From Ephydatia muelleri (lineage: Eukaryota > Porifera > Demospongiae > Spongillida > Spongillidae), in NCBI GenBank assembly GCA_013339895.1, contig JABACO010000006.1, positions 4,457,542-4,521,541 of the forward strand: DNA of 64,000 nucleotides, given 5' to 3'. The translations under genes and the position numbers were made by a program. A model generated the notes under the pieces. That model had not been told where the DNA came from and did not search any database. It worked only from the letters and a program-made list of their open reading frames with translations. The first letter of the stretch is position 1; the number at the start of each line of letters is the position of its first letter. Shown here one piece after another: positions 54,855 to 64,000 of the stretch.

Positions 54855-55115
54855 CCTTGCATGCACGTAACATTTGGTTCGAAAAGCAAAAGCTGTAAGT
54901 CGTCAACTATGTATGCAGTTTCAATTCGGTCTGTAACAGCAAATTTGGTTTGAAAATCAAAAGCCACAATGATCACAGGTCGCCAACTATATACATGTAT
55001 GCAGCTTCTGTAACAACTGATTAACCTTTTTCTTCGGTCTGTCTTGTTACTATTTATATATGTTTCCATTTGGTTCGAAAAGGATCGCGTGCAGGTCGGC
55101 AACTATACATGCAGC
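54855..55115. repeat. diverged tandem repeat, three units of about 100 bp
   Basis: Units carry TTTGGTTCGAAAAGCAAAAG (or similar), GTCGCCAACTAT and ATGCAG, with TTCGGTCTGT between them. Confidence 0.75.
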
Positions 55116-55199
55116 ACAATTAACACTGTTTATATTATCAAATCGTAGTGCAAACAAAGTAGAAATAAAGATTAAAGAAATAAAAATATATAATAGTTA

Positions 55200-55760
55200 A
55201 CTGAACATAAGAGAGATGAGGGCACTGGATAAACCTCAATTTCGTACCTGTAAAAAAGAAAATAAAACTAGTATACTTCAGCCATTATTGTTTAGAGAAT
55301 GGATGCATAAATGTTTTTCAATCATGTACATGATAAAAAGTGAATTTCACAGACAAATAACGCTGCTCGTGTGCCCAGAGATTTTCTGCAGAGGGGGAGG
55401 AGGTAGGAAAAAGAAGGGAGATGAGAAGAGATACAGGGACACATAGCTTTAAGCTGCATGGGCCCTCAAAAACGTGGTACTTAATTAGCGGTTAAATCGA
55501 CCTGGCACACTCGAAGTGTGACTGCATACTTCCTCTATACACCAGGTCCTGTGTGAGGAGAAAAAGAAATGGGATGAGAGAGGAATGAGTGGGGGATACT
55601 AGTCAAATGAACATAAGAGACATGCTGATATATTGAGTGTACTCAATTTCGTACCTGTAAAATCAGCCAAAAAGTGAATTTCACAGACAAATATAAGCTT
55701 GGCGGCATCCGTTAATATTGCTTGTGTGCCCTGTGTCTTTTTAGTCTCGAGTGTCACTGT
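55200..55760. repeat. direct duplication, about 400-bp period
   Basis: GAACATAAGAGA.ATG, CTCAATTTCGTACCTGTAAAA, AAAAAGTGAATTTCACAGACAAATA and GTGTGCCC occur in the same order at about 55205-55380 and 55608-55735. Confidence 0.75.
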
Positions 55761-56004
55761 GTATTAGACATATAGCATTAGCAAGATAGCTACTTGTTGC
55801 TGTATATGATAAAAGCCATGCTCATGGAAGTTAAGGATTAGGAATAACTTACTGTTTTAGTGGTGTTGTATGGGCTGGATGTCTTTGTGTAGGTTTTAAC
55901 GAAAAATCACATATCTTGTAGGGACAGCATCTCTTTGTTATATCCTCACATGTCTTTAAGCTGTCTGGCTTGTCTTTGTGTGCATGTTAAAAAGACGTGC
56001 CTAC

Positions 56005-56360
56005 ATTTCGTCATCTGAGGGTACATGTAAGTGCAAACACACTGACCTTAAATAAATTGATTCCTCCAGTAGAAACACACAGTCGCCAAACCCTGTCTTA
56101 GAGGTGCATATACATACAGGTGTAGTCATCTGAGGGTAAGTGCAAGCACACTGACCTATGAGAATACATGCATGCATGGTCTCCAATCACCTTGGAGAGG
56201 TGTGCATCTACACCCTATAAGAATGGATATATCATCTGAGAGTAAGTGCAAACACACATGATACATGTACATTGACCTTAAATTAACACACAGATTATCT
56301 CCAATAGAAACACATTGTCACCAGTCTTCCTCCGAGAGTTGTGCATCAGTAAGAATGCAC
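56005..56360. repeat. minisatellite, three units of about 115 bp
   Basis: TCATCTGAGGGTA..TAAGTGCAA.CACACTGACC recurs at about 56010, 56127 and 56231, with CTCCA..AGAAACACA.GTC..CC between. Confidence 0.8.
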
Positions 56361-57207
56361 CTTTGAAACACACTGAAAGAACAGTTTTACATCCTCCCCC
56401 TATTACTAGTACCCATGGACCAGATGAACATAAATCTTGGTATATGGGTTTGCAACATGACCTGACGCAACTAGTTTAGAGCCGAGTAGAAACTTAGACT
56501 GCCAGAAAACACAGCAATTCATGTTATCGCTAAATCTAAGTGACCAACACACTCGTCAGTTCACCGTAGTCTGTTCATTGATTGCGAAGTAAGGAAGGAG
56601 CGTTTAATAGACCGAACTGAGTAGAGCGCTACCGGGGTAACGGTCATGAAACGATTAACTGCAAATAGTATTTTAATATTACCTGTACCTGTGATAATTA
56701 AATACAGCTACGAATCGTCGATATCAATCCTCACGCGGCGCCAGTATAGAACTTACTCGCTTCTCTTTCCATGTCTCCAGAGGGTGAAAACACTATAAGT
56801 ATAAAGTACACGAATAACAAGTCTTAATTAGCACCTTGCACCACACCATACAGTTTATCCCGCCCATGATTCAGGAATCTATACAGGGGACAGCAGAAGG
56901 AAAGATTGGGGTTCAGTGATCCACCCCAACAGTATTACTGTTGCATCAAGATCCTACCTGACCGATACTAGCAGACACTACAGAGTATCTGAACTGGTAT
57001 TAGGACGCGCAAGCGATGTTGGCTCATCTAGCTATAGTGTTCGGTTATGAAATCCCAACCATGTGTTCCAGTGTACACACATGTCAGTATATGTTCTATG
57101 AAAGCTTTCGACATGAACCATCGTAATTGCTGCATGGCTAGCACTCATGTACTGATACACATATAAAAATGCACTCACAGATAAGCTATGAGAGAAATGA
57201 AATGTAT
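56361..57207. other. no gene recognised
   Basis: Non-coding sequence with nothing identified. Confidence 0.4.
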
Positions 57208-57349
57208 AAAATTGGTTATGTATGAATTGTAGGCACCAATTAAGCACAGCATTTGTCAAATAATATTTGATAATTGCGAGAATATACGAAATCCCTTATT
57301 TACATACTTTTAGTAAATTGGTGCCTACAAATCCTACATCACCAATTTA
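57208..57349. mobile_element. 142-bp MITE
   Basis: The ends AAATTGGTTATGTATGAATTG / TAGGCACCAATT pair with 57316-57349 as a roughly 34-bp inverted repeat. Non-coding interior. The end sequence is related to that of the MITE at 51482. Confidence 0.7.
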
Positions 57350-57394
57350 AAATATTATGAATTATACACATTGCCGAGCTAAATCTATGTGTGA

Positions 57395-57525
57395 CATGTG
57401 TACATGTGTGTGATGAACATGTGTGTATGTGTGTGATGCACATGTGTGTATGTGTGTGCATGTGTGTGTATGTGTGTACACATGTGTGTGGTTATGTGTA
57501 TTTGTGTGAGTATATATGTGTGTGC
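57395..57525. repeat. TG-rich low-complexity tract
   Basis: TGTGTGTATGTGTGTGATGCA-type repeats into which the next MITE has inserted; similar sequence continues after it at 57726. Confidence 0.8.
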
Positions 57526-57527
57526 AG

Positions 57528-57721
57528 GCCCGTAGCCATGTCAGGAAATACAATTCGTTTCAGGTCCATTATGAAAAGTGGGGGGGGGGGAGCGATGTAA
57601 GCTCCCCCATTGGGGTCTGGGGCAAAGCCCCAGAAGCTTCACAAGCCGGGACCTGCACCACATAAGCGGAAATTGACCCTTTTAGAGGGGGGTTCGTTTG
57701 AACCCCCCCCTGGCTACGGGC
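57528..57721. mobile_element. 194-bp MITE with GCCCGTAGCCA ends
   Basis: GCCCGTAGCCA (57528-57538) pairs with TGGCTACGGGC (57711-57721). A C/G-rich hairpin (GGGGGGTTCG..GAACCCCCCC) lies just inside the right end. Confidence 0.8.
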
Positions 57722-57724
57722 TTG

Positions 57725-58760
57725 ATGTGTGTACATGCATGCATGCAAGTGTGTGGTTATGTGTATGTGTGTGCAGCTCGTGTAAAAAATTTGTACGTAT
57801 AACTGCATCTGCTATGCAAACATGTGCATGTATGTGAACATTGTCAAATAAGTAATAGTTATTGTATTTATCTCGTATCAGTCATTACACCAAACCAGAC
57901 ATATATGATAATTAATCCCACAACACTGTACCTACAAAAAGTGTTCAAATACTGCAGTACTTTAGCCTACCCTTACAAGTGTTGGGCCACATTCATTCAT
58001 CCAGCATATGCTATCAGGATCTGCATGTGGTATATAGACATATGTAGCCGTATGAATGCACGAACACTTTCAGCATACACCCAATGTTCAAGCTGCAACA
58101 GGTCTGTTAAATATATTTTTAAAAGACTACTTACCTAGAAATACTGTAATATTAAATGCATACCCATAATAAATACTTGTGAATAATAATGTATATGTTC
58201 CCATGCCATTTTACTAGGGTGTGGTCTAAATAGAATCCAGATGGATTTTAATACACTGTGACACAAGCACCGCCATTGTACTTAACCTTCACTCTCAACA
58301 CAAAGTGGCATGCAGGATAATAAACAAGCTTGCATCAAACTTGAAATTTAGCAGCATACTGGGGTACTCTACAACACGCTAGCGAACCATACACACAGCA
58401 GTGCACATAGGCACGCAAGCCTTCATAAGCACATCGAGATTACATGCATGCATACGGTAATTACATGTTGAAAAAGCAGCTGTAGGCCTACTAGTATACA
58501 AGAAATCCACACGCGCACGCGCTGCTGGGGTCACCAACGCACGGGCCATGGCCAGCCTATGGTAGACGTTTTGTACTGGTACGTTGTGTCCTTTGTGTGC
58601 GTGCATACCATTAAGATATAACTTTTCACTTGAAGTCCAGTATCACCTCCAACTACGAAGTCACAGCTGCCATCATAGTAACAAACCACGCCCTCACTCC
58701 GTCAGAAAGTAATTACTAAGAACTATCGCAATGGAGTGTAATGCGGTAAATCAGTGTTAT
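57725..58760. other. no gene recognised
   Basis: Non-coding sequence with nothing identified. Confidence 0.4.
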
Positions 58761-58761
58761 G

Positions 58762-58925
58762 ACAACACACCTTTAAATCGACCTAACACCCCACCCTTGC
58801 TGGGGGTTGCTCCTAACACCCTAACGCAGCCTGCCAACACCCCAAGATGTCAGCTCAATACCCTTGTGTGTTGCCATAACACTCCCTGGGGCTGTAACAC
58901 CCCTCAAACCTAACACCCCTCGGGC
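58762..58925. repeat. cluster of AACACCCC-type words
   Basis: AACACCC/AACACCCT/AACACCCC occur about nine times in 160 bp at irregular spacing between unrelated bases. This is not a simple tandem repeat. Confidence 0.6.
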
Positions 58926-59930
58926 CTTTTTTTTAACAGTGTAGTTGACAAAAAAATTTGACTTCGCTTTCGCACCGCTTTTCGCGCGCTTTTATCATCG
59001 TACACAGCCCAAAGTTAAAGATACCTAAAAAGAACCAAACACGAGGGTAGAAAACCATCTAGGAAGTTTAGGAAATTATCCTCTCCTTCTTTTACCTTGC
59101 GATGCCTCTGTTCTGACTTGTTTCTTTACTGCCTCTCTGAGCAAACTTAATTAGATTCATGCGAAACTAGACGACACATTGCGTTGAATGGGAATGGATA
59201 GAGCGTTTCCAATCCCGTTCCGTAAGGTTATTAATCTATGTTTAAAGTATATAGTGGCATGATCCATCTGTGCCACCTACATATCCAATTCTTCTCTTGA
59301 CCTTCTTTCTCTTCAAGTACAACAGTATACGTATACCCACAGCAAAAAACAACAACTAATGATTATCCCTTAATAGTACAAAATGTAAATGTTATCGTGT
59401 ACCAGGTAGGTGCAATGTAAATGAAATGATGTATCATTTGGAAATCAAAAATTGATTCGACGCATTTATTTGCTGTGTTATTCCTCAAGCTGAAACTTTC
59501 TCTTCGTTTAATTTAACTATAAACCCGTTTGCAGCCTTTATACTGAGCTACACGCGTGTAGTGAAATTATATTACTTCTGCCACTGCTCTCCCTAAGGCG
59601 GACCGTTATTCCAAGGATAAGGAACACGTATACAATACGGTATTCCTGGGAACACGCCTTCCGACCGAATAATTGGTAGTGGTGGTGGTGGTGGAGGGGG
59701 AGGGGGAGGGGGCTATTTCGATTACATGCAATTATTCACGAACGGGCCGGAGATCAGAATGAATAGCCACATGCACTTCGCTCGCTCATCGAGGGTAACA
59801 TTTTATTAAACAATTACGCAAGGCTTCCACCCCCCCACCCCCAACCCACGTCTGGTTTGGACAGACATATAAACAACTCAGAACGATAGTCATTATCACA
59901 CAACTAACAACTCGTGATGACCACGTAGTC
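58926..59930. other. no gene recognised
   Basis: Contains GTTTCCAATCCCGTTCCG (about 59211), resembling the end of the TIR element at 62252, and a GGTGGTGGTGG/GGGGGAGG run (about 59680-59710). No coding sequence. Confidence 0.4.
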
Positions 59931-59931
59931 A

Positions 59932-59936
<5 letters not shown>

Positions 59937-59973
<37 letters not shown>

Positions 59974-60020
59974 ACACATACGAGACATGCACACCACATC
60001 CACACACACATCCACACACC
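59937..60020. repeat. (CA)n microsatellite
   Basis: CA repeat with TACAC and TCCACACA interruptions, just past the 3' end of the GPI-type Ig gene. Confidence 0.9.
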
Positions 60021-60128
60021 CCTCATGTACTGTCAACAGATTCTCGCTCGAGCGGGCGGAGCCACTGTAGCAACTGCCAGGAATAGTTGATATTCGGGTG
60101 GCTATTCCCGTACTCCCTTGATTAGTGC

Positions 60129-61049
60129 TTAAAATACCGCAAAAGTCATTATATATAGTGTCGTGATTGCAAAGATCCACAGCTGAGGCGTGGTTATTCC
60201 TATGCACATGCAACAGATAAATCGATAATTAATATACATCTTACAATAAATATCGATGAAAGAAGATTTCTTACCACTACATTTGCTGGAATTTAGAAAC
60301 TGCACGCCGTTCGGTGTCTGATTTGTAATGTGGCCTAGGCCACTGCTAGCAGTATCCGGAGGCGGCTCAGCGGTGACACTTGTTGACTGGTTTTGAAAAG
60401 ACGAAGGGGAATTGCTTGTGTCACCTGTGAATCATGTGTTACATATATAACAAATCATATTCTGCGTAACTGAATAACACTACGCAAGCACCAAAGCCAA
60501 ATTAACATATACAATACGCGATGCTGACAACGCAACACAGCTTTACAAACATAACGCTCACATCAAGGGTCATTGCAATTCTCACTTGTTATGTTGAAGA
60601 TAAACGCCGCAGAACATTGCTTCGTCGGAACGGATGGACATGAAGTAGTATTGCAGAGCAGGCTTCTCCCGTTTAAGCTTTTCGCAGCAGTTATATTGAT
60701 CGTCATGCTTAAGACGATTGCCCCAATCGGACTGCAGCTCGTCGCTGTTACGTTCCACTCAGCGGGCCAAGAGTGCGTGTCAAAGGTGGAGAAGGGATCG
60801 ATGTAGCAGGTGAGAATACGGTCAGCGTCGCTGCCGTAGTAGCTGAAGTTGATGTTGGCTGCTATGGAAATCCTGCTTCCTTCGACCCACGAGGGTTGGA
60901 TTCTATCGAAGAAAATATCTGAGAAGGAAAGAATGTTGAACTGAAAGATAAATACACACGCACGCTACCATTTCGTGCTTACGAGAGTTTACTGCTTCCG
61001 TCATCGTGCATGCCAATAGAATCACGGCAGGCGACAGAGCAAACTGCAT
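60129..61049 (-). CDS. Ig-type surface protein with predicted GPI anchor
   Basis: Minus-strand exons 61049-60983, 60918-60586, 60424-60275 and 60199-60129 join through three phase-1 introns into 206 residues. Exon 1 is a signal peptide (MQFALSPAVILLACTMTEAV). Exon 2 is an Ig-like domain with several cysteines (LTCYIDPF, ATSCSP, LLCNTTSCPS, QCSAAF) and N-glycosylation sites. Exon 3 is a Ser/Thr/Asn-rich stalk. Exon 4 is only PQLWIFAITTLYIMTFAVF after a few residues, a terminal hydrophobic stretch without a basic tail. This fits a GPI-anchor signal, with the SSKCSG region before it as the likely cleavage area. Same exon plan as the genes at 17646 and 31567. Ligand and role unknown. Confidence 0.65.
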
Positions 61050-61097
61050 TTTTGGCGGCAACACAATACAAGTCTATTGCCAGTGTTTACGTGCTCA

Positions 61098-61112
61098 CTT
61101 TATAATGATTGG
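61098..61112 (-). promoter_or_regulatory. CCAAT and TATA boxes of the GPI-type Ig gene
   Basis: On the minus strand CCAATC (61112-61107) is followed by TATAAAG (61104-61098), ending about 49 bp before the start codon. Confidence 0.6.
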
Positions 61113-61336
61113 AGTGCTTTCCTTGTAGGGAGCAAAAATATGTGTTTACCTCAGTAATCAGATATTCGTTCCCACATTCATTTAACCTAATGGGCAATTA
61201 AGCAACCCACGCGGGCTTGATGTGTACTACTCAGCTCAAGGCAACGTGTATTGCAGGCACGACGCATACAATGGCTAAGTGATCAGGGCATGCCAGGTGG
61301 TGTACGATATATCTTCTGCCGGACAACGTCACGAGT

Positions 61337-61648
61337 TTGTTTGTCAAATTGCATGCACAGGTACATCATACAGTAGGCCGATCAAAAACAAAGTTTGATG
61401 ACTCATTTGGCTTTTTGGAGTTTGAGTATTGCTCAGAATTGGTCAGAATCTCATCTTACCACGTACATGCACTGACAGCATCTCTTACTGTGAACGCAGC
61501 CTCTGCATTGCCCATAAATGGCTTTGTTTATGTCTTTGCTAACGCAACAGATAATATATTCACGACGAGCGATTATAGTGGGGGTAATTTGTGTGTATTC
61601 AAAGCCGGCCCCCGGAAATATACTATAGGCAGGTGCACTGTAAGCTAA
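61337..61648 (+). pseudogene. open frame that may be an Ig/FN3-like exon remnant
   Basis: A 103-codon frame with LTASLTVNAASALPINGFVY, VFANATDN and NLCVFKAG, the beta-strand-like pattern of extracellular domains. A GT site follows GGCAG at about 61633. No signal peptide or partner exon was found. It lies head-to-head with the GPI-type gene and may be a relic of another family member. Confidence 0.3.
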
Positions 61649-61836
61649 TCAGTGTTTCCCCCAGCGCCATGCTCATGTAGGTATGAATTTAGTTTTGTTA
61701 ATTGGTACCGTTTGCCTTGTTTCTCAAATGTTTCTAATTATATGCCTTATGTCATTACAAATTAATGCTTCTAATTATATCCCGACAAACCCCGCGGACA
61801 AACCCCACCGTTGACTATAATATGCATTTGGGATCG

Positions 61837-61955
61837 TTTCCACAAAAAGGGACCTAACGCATGTTTTTTAAAGATGTCAAGTTTTTAGATATTCTAAAAG
61901 ACTGAAATGTTCTCGACACATTGCACTGAGAATCGGAGTCTCTGTCATTGACACT
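61837..61955. mobile_element. GGGACC-ended MITE, copy 3, partial
   Basis: AAAAAGGGACCTAACGCATG, AAAGACTGAAATGT and CACATTGCACTGAGAATCGG match the reverse complement of the right half of copy 1. The other half is missing. Confidence 0.7.
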
Positions 61956-62251
61956 GCGTGACATAGTATCGTATGCAGTAATATGCAGAGTTTGCCCATG
62001 CACGCCATGGTATGCAGATACGTATCCAGACATGCACGTGTGCGGACCGATATACATACTCGTACCTAGATATGTCAATGTCCAGTGCAGTGTGCAGATG
62101 GGTATTGTTGGGGCTAAGTATCGGGTGCGTACCGCACCCATATTGCGAGCGGCACTTTAGCCCGTGAATTACGATAGTGCGCAATAAATAGGAATATAGG
62201 CCGTTTTAACCACACCCATGAAAACGCATATGAGTGTGGCTACTATAGTTA

Positions 62252-63388
62252 CCTCGACCATAGATATTATACGGAAGGGATTGGAAACGGATCACGTGCT
62301 ACAATACATTGCATTATCTTACCTACGGGCCAATGTAGTATTAATTAACACTTTCCTAGAGACCTCGTGACTGGAACTTTTTCGAAGAACAAAGATATTT
62401 GCCAAGTTTGAGACTTTAGCTGGTGTCCTGCGACTTGCTTGAGAGGTATTAATGTTAGAAATGCGTGTTTTTGACGCTAAATGTATTCAGACGCTTGTTT
62501 TTCATGAGTCAGACCCGCGTTCCGTGTTTTAGCGATGCCTTTGTGGGCGTACAGGTAACGATAGCTTAGTCGCATTGGCTATTGCTTTGCATATTCGAGA
62601 AGATCGTACTATGACAAAGCGACCTCTGTGTGTTTTGTCTCTAATGCACTTCGTACTATAATTAAAAAGTCGCCGATAACCATTTTGACATGTGTGTGGT
62701 TGTGGGCGTGCAACGCGTGCTGAGGCCTATTGTGCCATTATTTAATTCGTTTTTCTGGTTGTGTACTGATCATATAAACGACCTGGTGTATGGACAGCTC
62801 ACGGCCACACTAAATACTCATGAACTCAGGTGCGAATGGGAGGACACCGTCGATTGCGGCTCTATAGTAGGAAAAAATATGAGACGAAAAAGAGACAAAA
62901 GCGGTCCTTTTTGGTTTCCCTCCCTCTGCAATTGTACATGCAAACACCAGCTACAACCTTGGAACAGCTTTTTTTCAAGTTGGAGCAGCTAGCCTTAATT
63001 TTTACCCCAAGGTATATATGCATCACATGTCGCTAGGAAAGTGTTAATTAATTTTTTGAAATAGATGTCAGGGCACCGTCCACTAAGACTGAGCAGCACC
63101 AAACGTTATGAGAGAAACAAGCCCAAACAACATTCAGATGCTATCAGAGGTGGCTCGTTGTTTTGCTGTTTACACCACTCGTGTAATTGGGTAGCTGCTT
63201 GAATAGCTTCTACTGCTTTTGGGGCTTTTGAATTGAAGGAGATGTTTTTCTGAGAATAGACTTACCTTTCACGCATTTCATACTAACTATTTTAATAATA
63301 AGATCTTCCGGTCCAACGATGATGGAACCTGCTAATTGGTGTTAACAACCCCCGTTTCCAATCCCTTCGTATATAATTTATGCCTCGA
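62252..63388. mobile_element. 1.1-kb element with about 38-bp inverted ends
   Basis: CCTCGA.CATAGATATTATACGGAAGGGATTGGAAACGG (62252-62290) pairs with 63352-63388 at roughly 85 percent. The interior has no transposase; a 100-codon frame at 62690-62992 is unrecognised. Probably a non-autonomous DNA transposon. Confidence 0.65.
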
Positions 63389-64000
63389 CTATTCGAGTCG
63401 CGTACTATTTCGAACTCACAGGTAAGTTATTGGATCCCTATAATCATTGTAAACTTCTGATACCTACATCTGTGACTATTTCTAGCGGGTGTAGCCTGTA
63501 GGCCTATTTGAGTAATTGATTTTGATATCATTATCTGCGCATGCTCGGTTTTAAGTTTTGCACGTGTTGGTCATTAATGGAGGTGACGACGTACGATCGA
63601 GCAAAGGAAACAAAAATAGGCAACTTGGTTGAGTTCCCAACGAAATAGGAGGAAAGGAAAGTTGGACTACTGGGCTATCTGTGGAGACAGTACTAATGGA
63701 GCCGTTCCCAACGAAAGAGAAATTGGATTGTTGATTATGATCACTATATAGCTGACGAATCAGTGAGGTGCAACTGTGCAAGATAGAGAGTTCCAAGAGT
63801 TTCGGACAACGCGGGTGACTGGTGGAGGTTATAAAGGCATACCGAACGGACTTAAGCAGTCTAGGCCTGGTAAGTTGTGCGTGTTTACACTGTACACTAT
63901 ACGGTGTTGGTTATGTCAAACCAGGACAAGTGTGTGATTCAGTAGATGCAGTTAGGCGGCGTTTCAAGTTGTCACAAAGGTTTACATGCTTACGTCATGT
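63389..64000. other. no gene recognised
   Basis: Non-coding sequence to the window end. GTTCCCAACGAAA occurs twice (about 63632 and 63703), a small local duplication. Confidence 0.4.

Overview
The window looks like a nuclear genome segment of an early-branching animal, and my best guess is a demosponge. The evidence is short introns (58 to about 160 bp in the clearest gene), Ig and fibronectin-III receptor exons with phase-1 introns, a CTR-type copper transporter, and many (CA)n, (GA)n and (TAA)n microsatellites. The mixture of Ginger-like, piggyBac-like, hAT and endonuclease-bearing non-LTR elements fits as well. No ribosomal RNA, tRNA or CRISPR array was seen. Species cannot be fixed from sequence alone.

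Layout. 1-2.5 kb: a GT microsatellite, a possible solo LTR and a compact four-exon copper transporter gene. 3.2-9.3 kb: a decayed Ginger-like copy, an 830-bp fold-back element, a CACATCTCCA minisatellite and a long (CA)n. 9.34-13.4 kb: an apparently intact Ginger1-like DNA transposon whose five exons stay in frame for about 923 residues. It encodes an H2C2 finger, a DD35E integrase-type transposase, a Cys-rich module, a Ulp1-type protease and a PHD finger. 17.6-18.6, 31.6-34.5 and 60.1-61.0 kb: three small Ig-type surface protein genes with signal peptides and almost only phase-1 introns. One ends as a Ser/Thr-rich secreted form. One is a type I receptor with FN3 modules and a tyrosine-bearing tail. 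One has a GPI-type tail. 20-28 and 39-50 kb: a graveyard of 3' fragments of one retrotransposon family. An intact copy (RT plus restriction-like endonuclease) lies at 35.4-39.2 kb between (TAA)n tracts. 40.3-41.2 and 48.5-49.2 kb form an inverted duplication, one arm carrying a MITE and the other the empty site. 50-64 kb: LINE, Ginger-TIR and MITE remnants, tandem repeats and a 1.1-kb TIR element.

The most interesting content is the set of Ig-type receptor genes, which share one exon plan but differ in membrane attachment; one shows a tandem partial duplication of an FN3 exon. This is the kind of repertoire seen in invertebrate allorecognition or immune receptor families, but function is inference. 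The Ginger1-like element and the TAA-associated retrotransposon are the two mobile systems that look recently active. They share a similar Cys-rich module. Exon joins were worked out by hand from GT-AG sites and reading frame, without transcript evidence.
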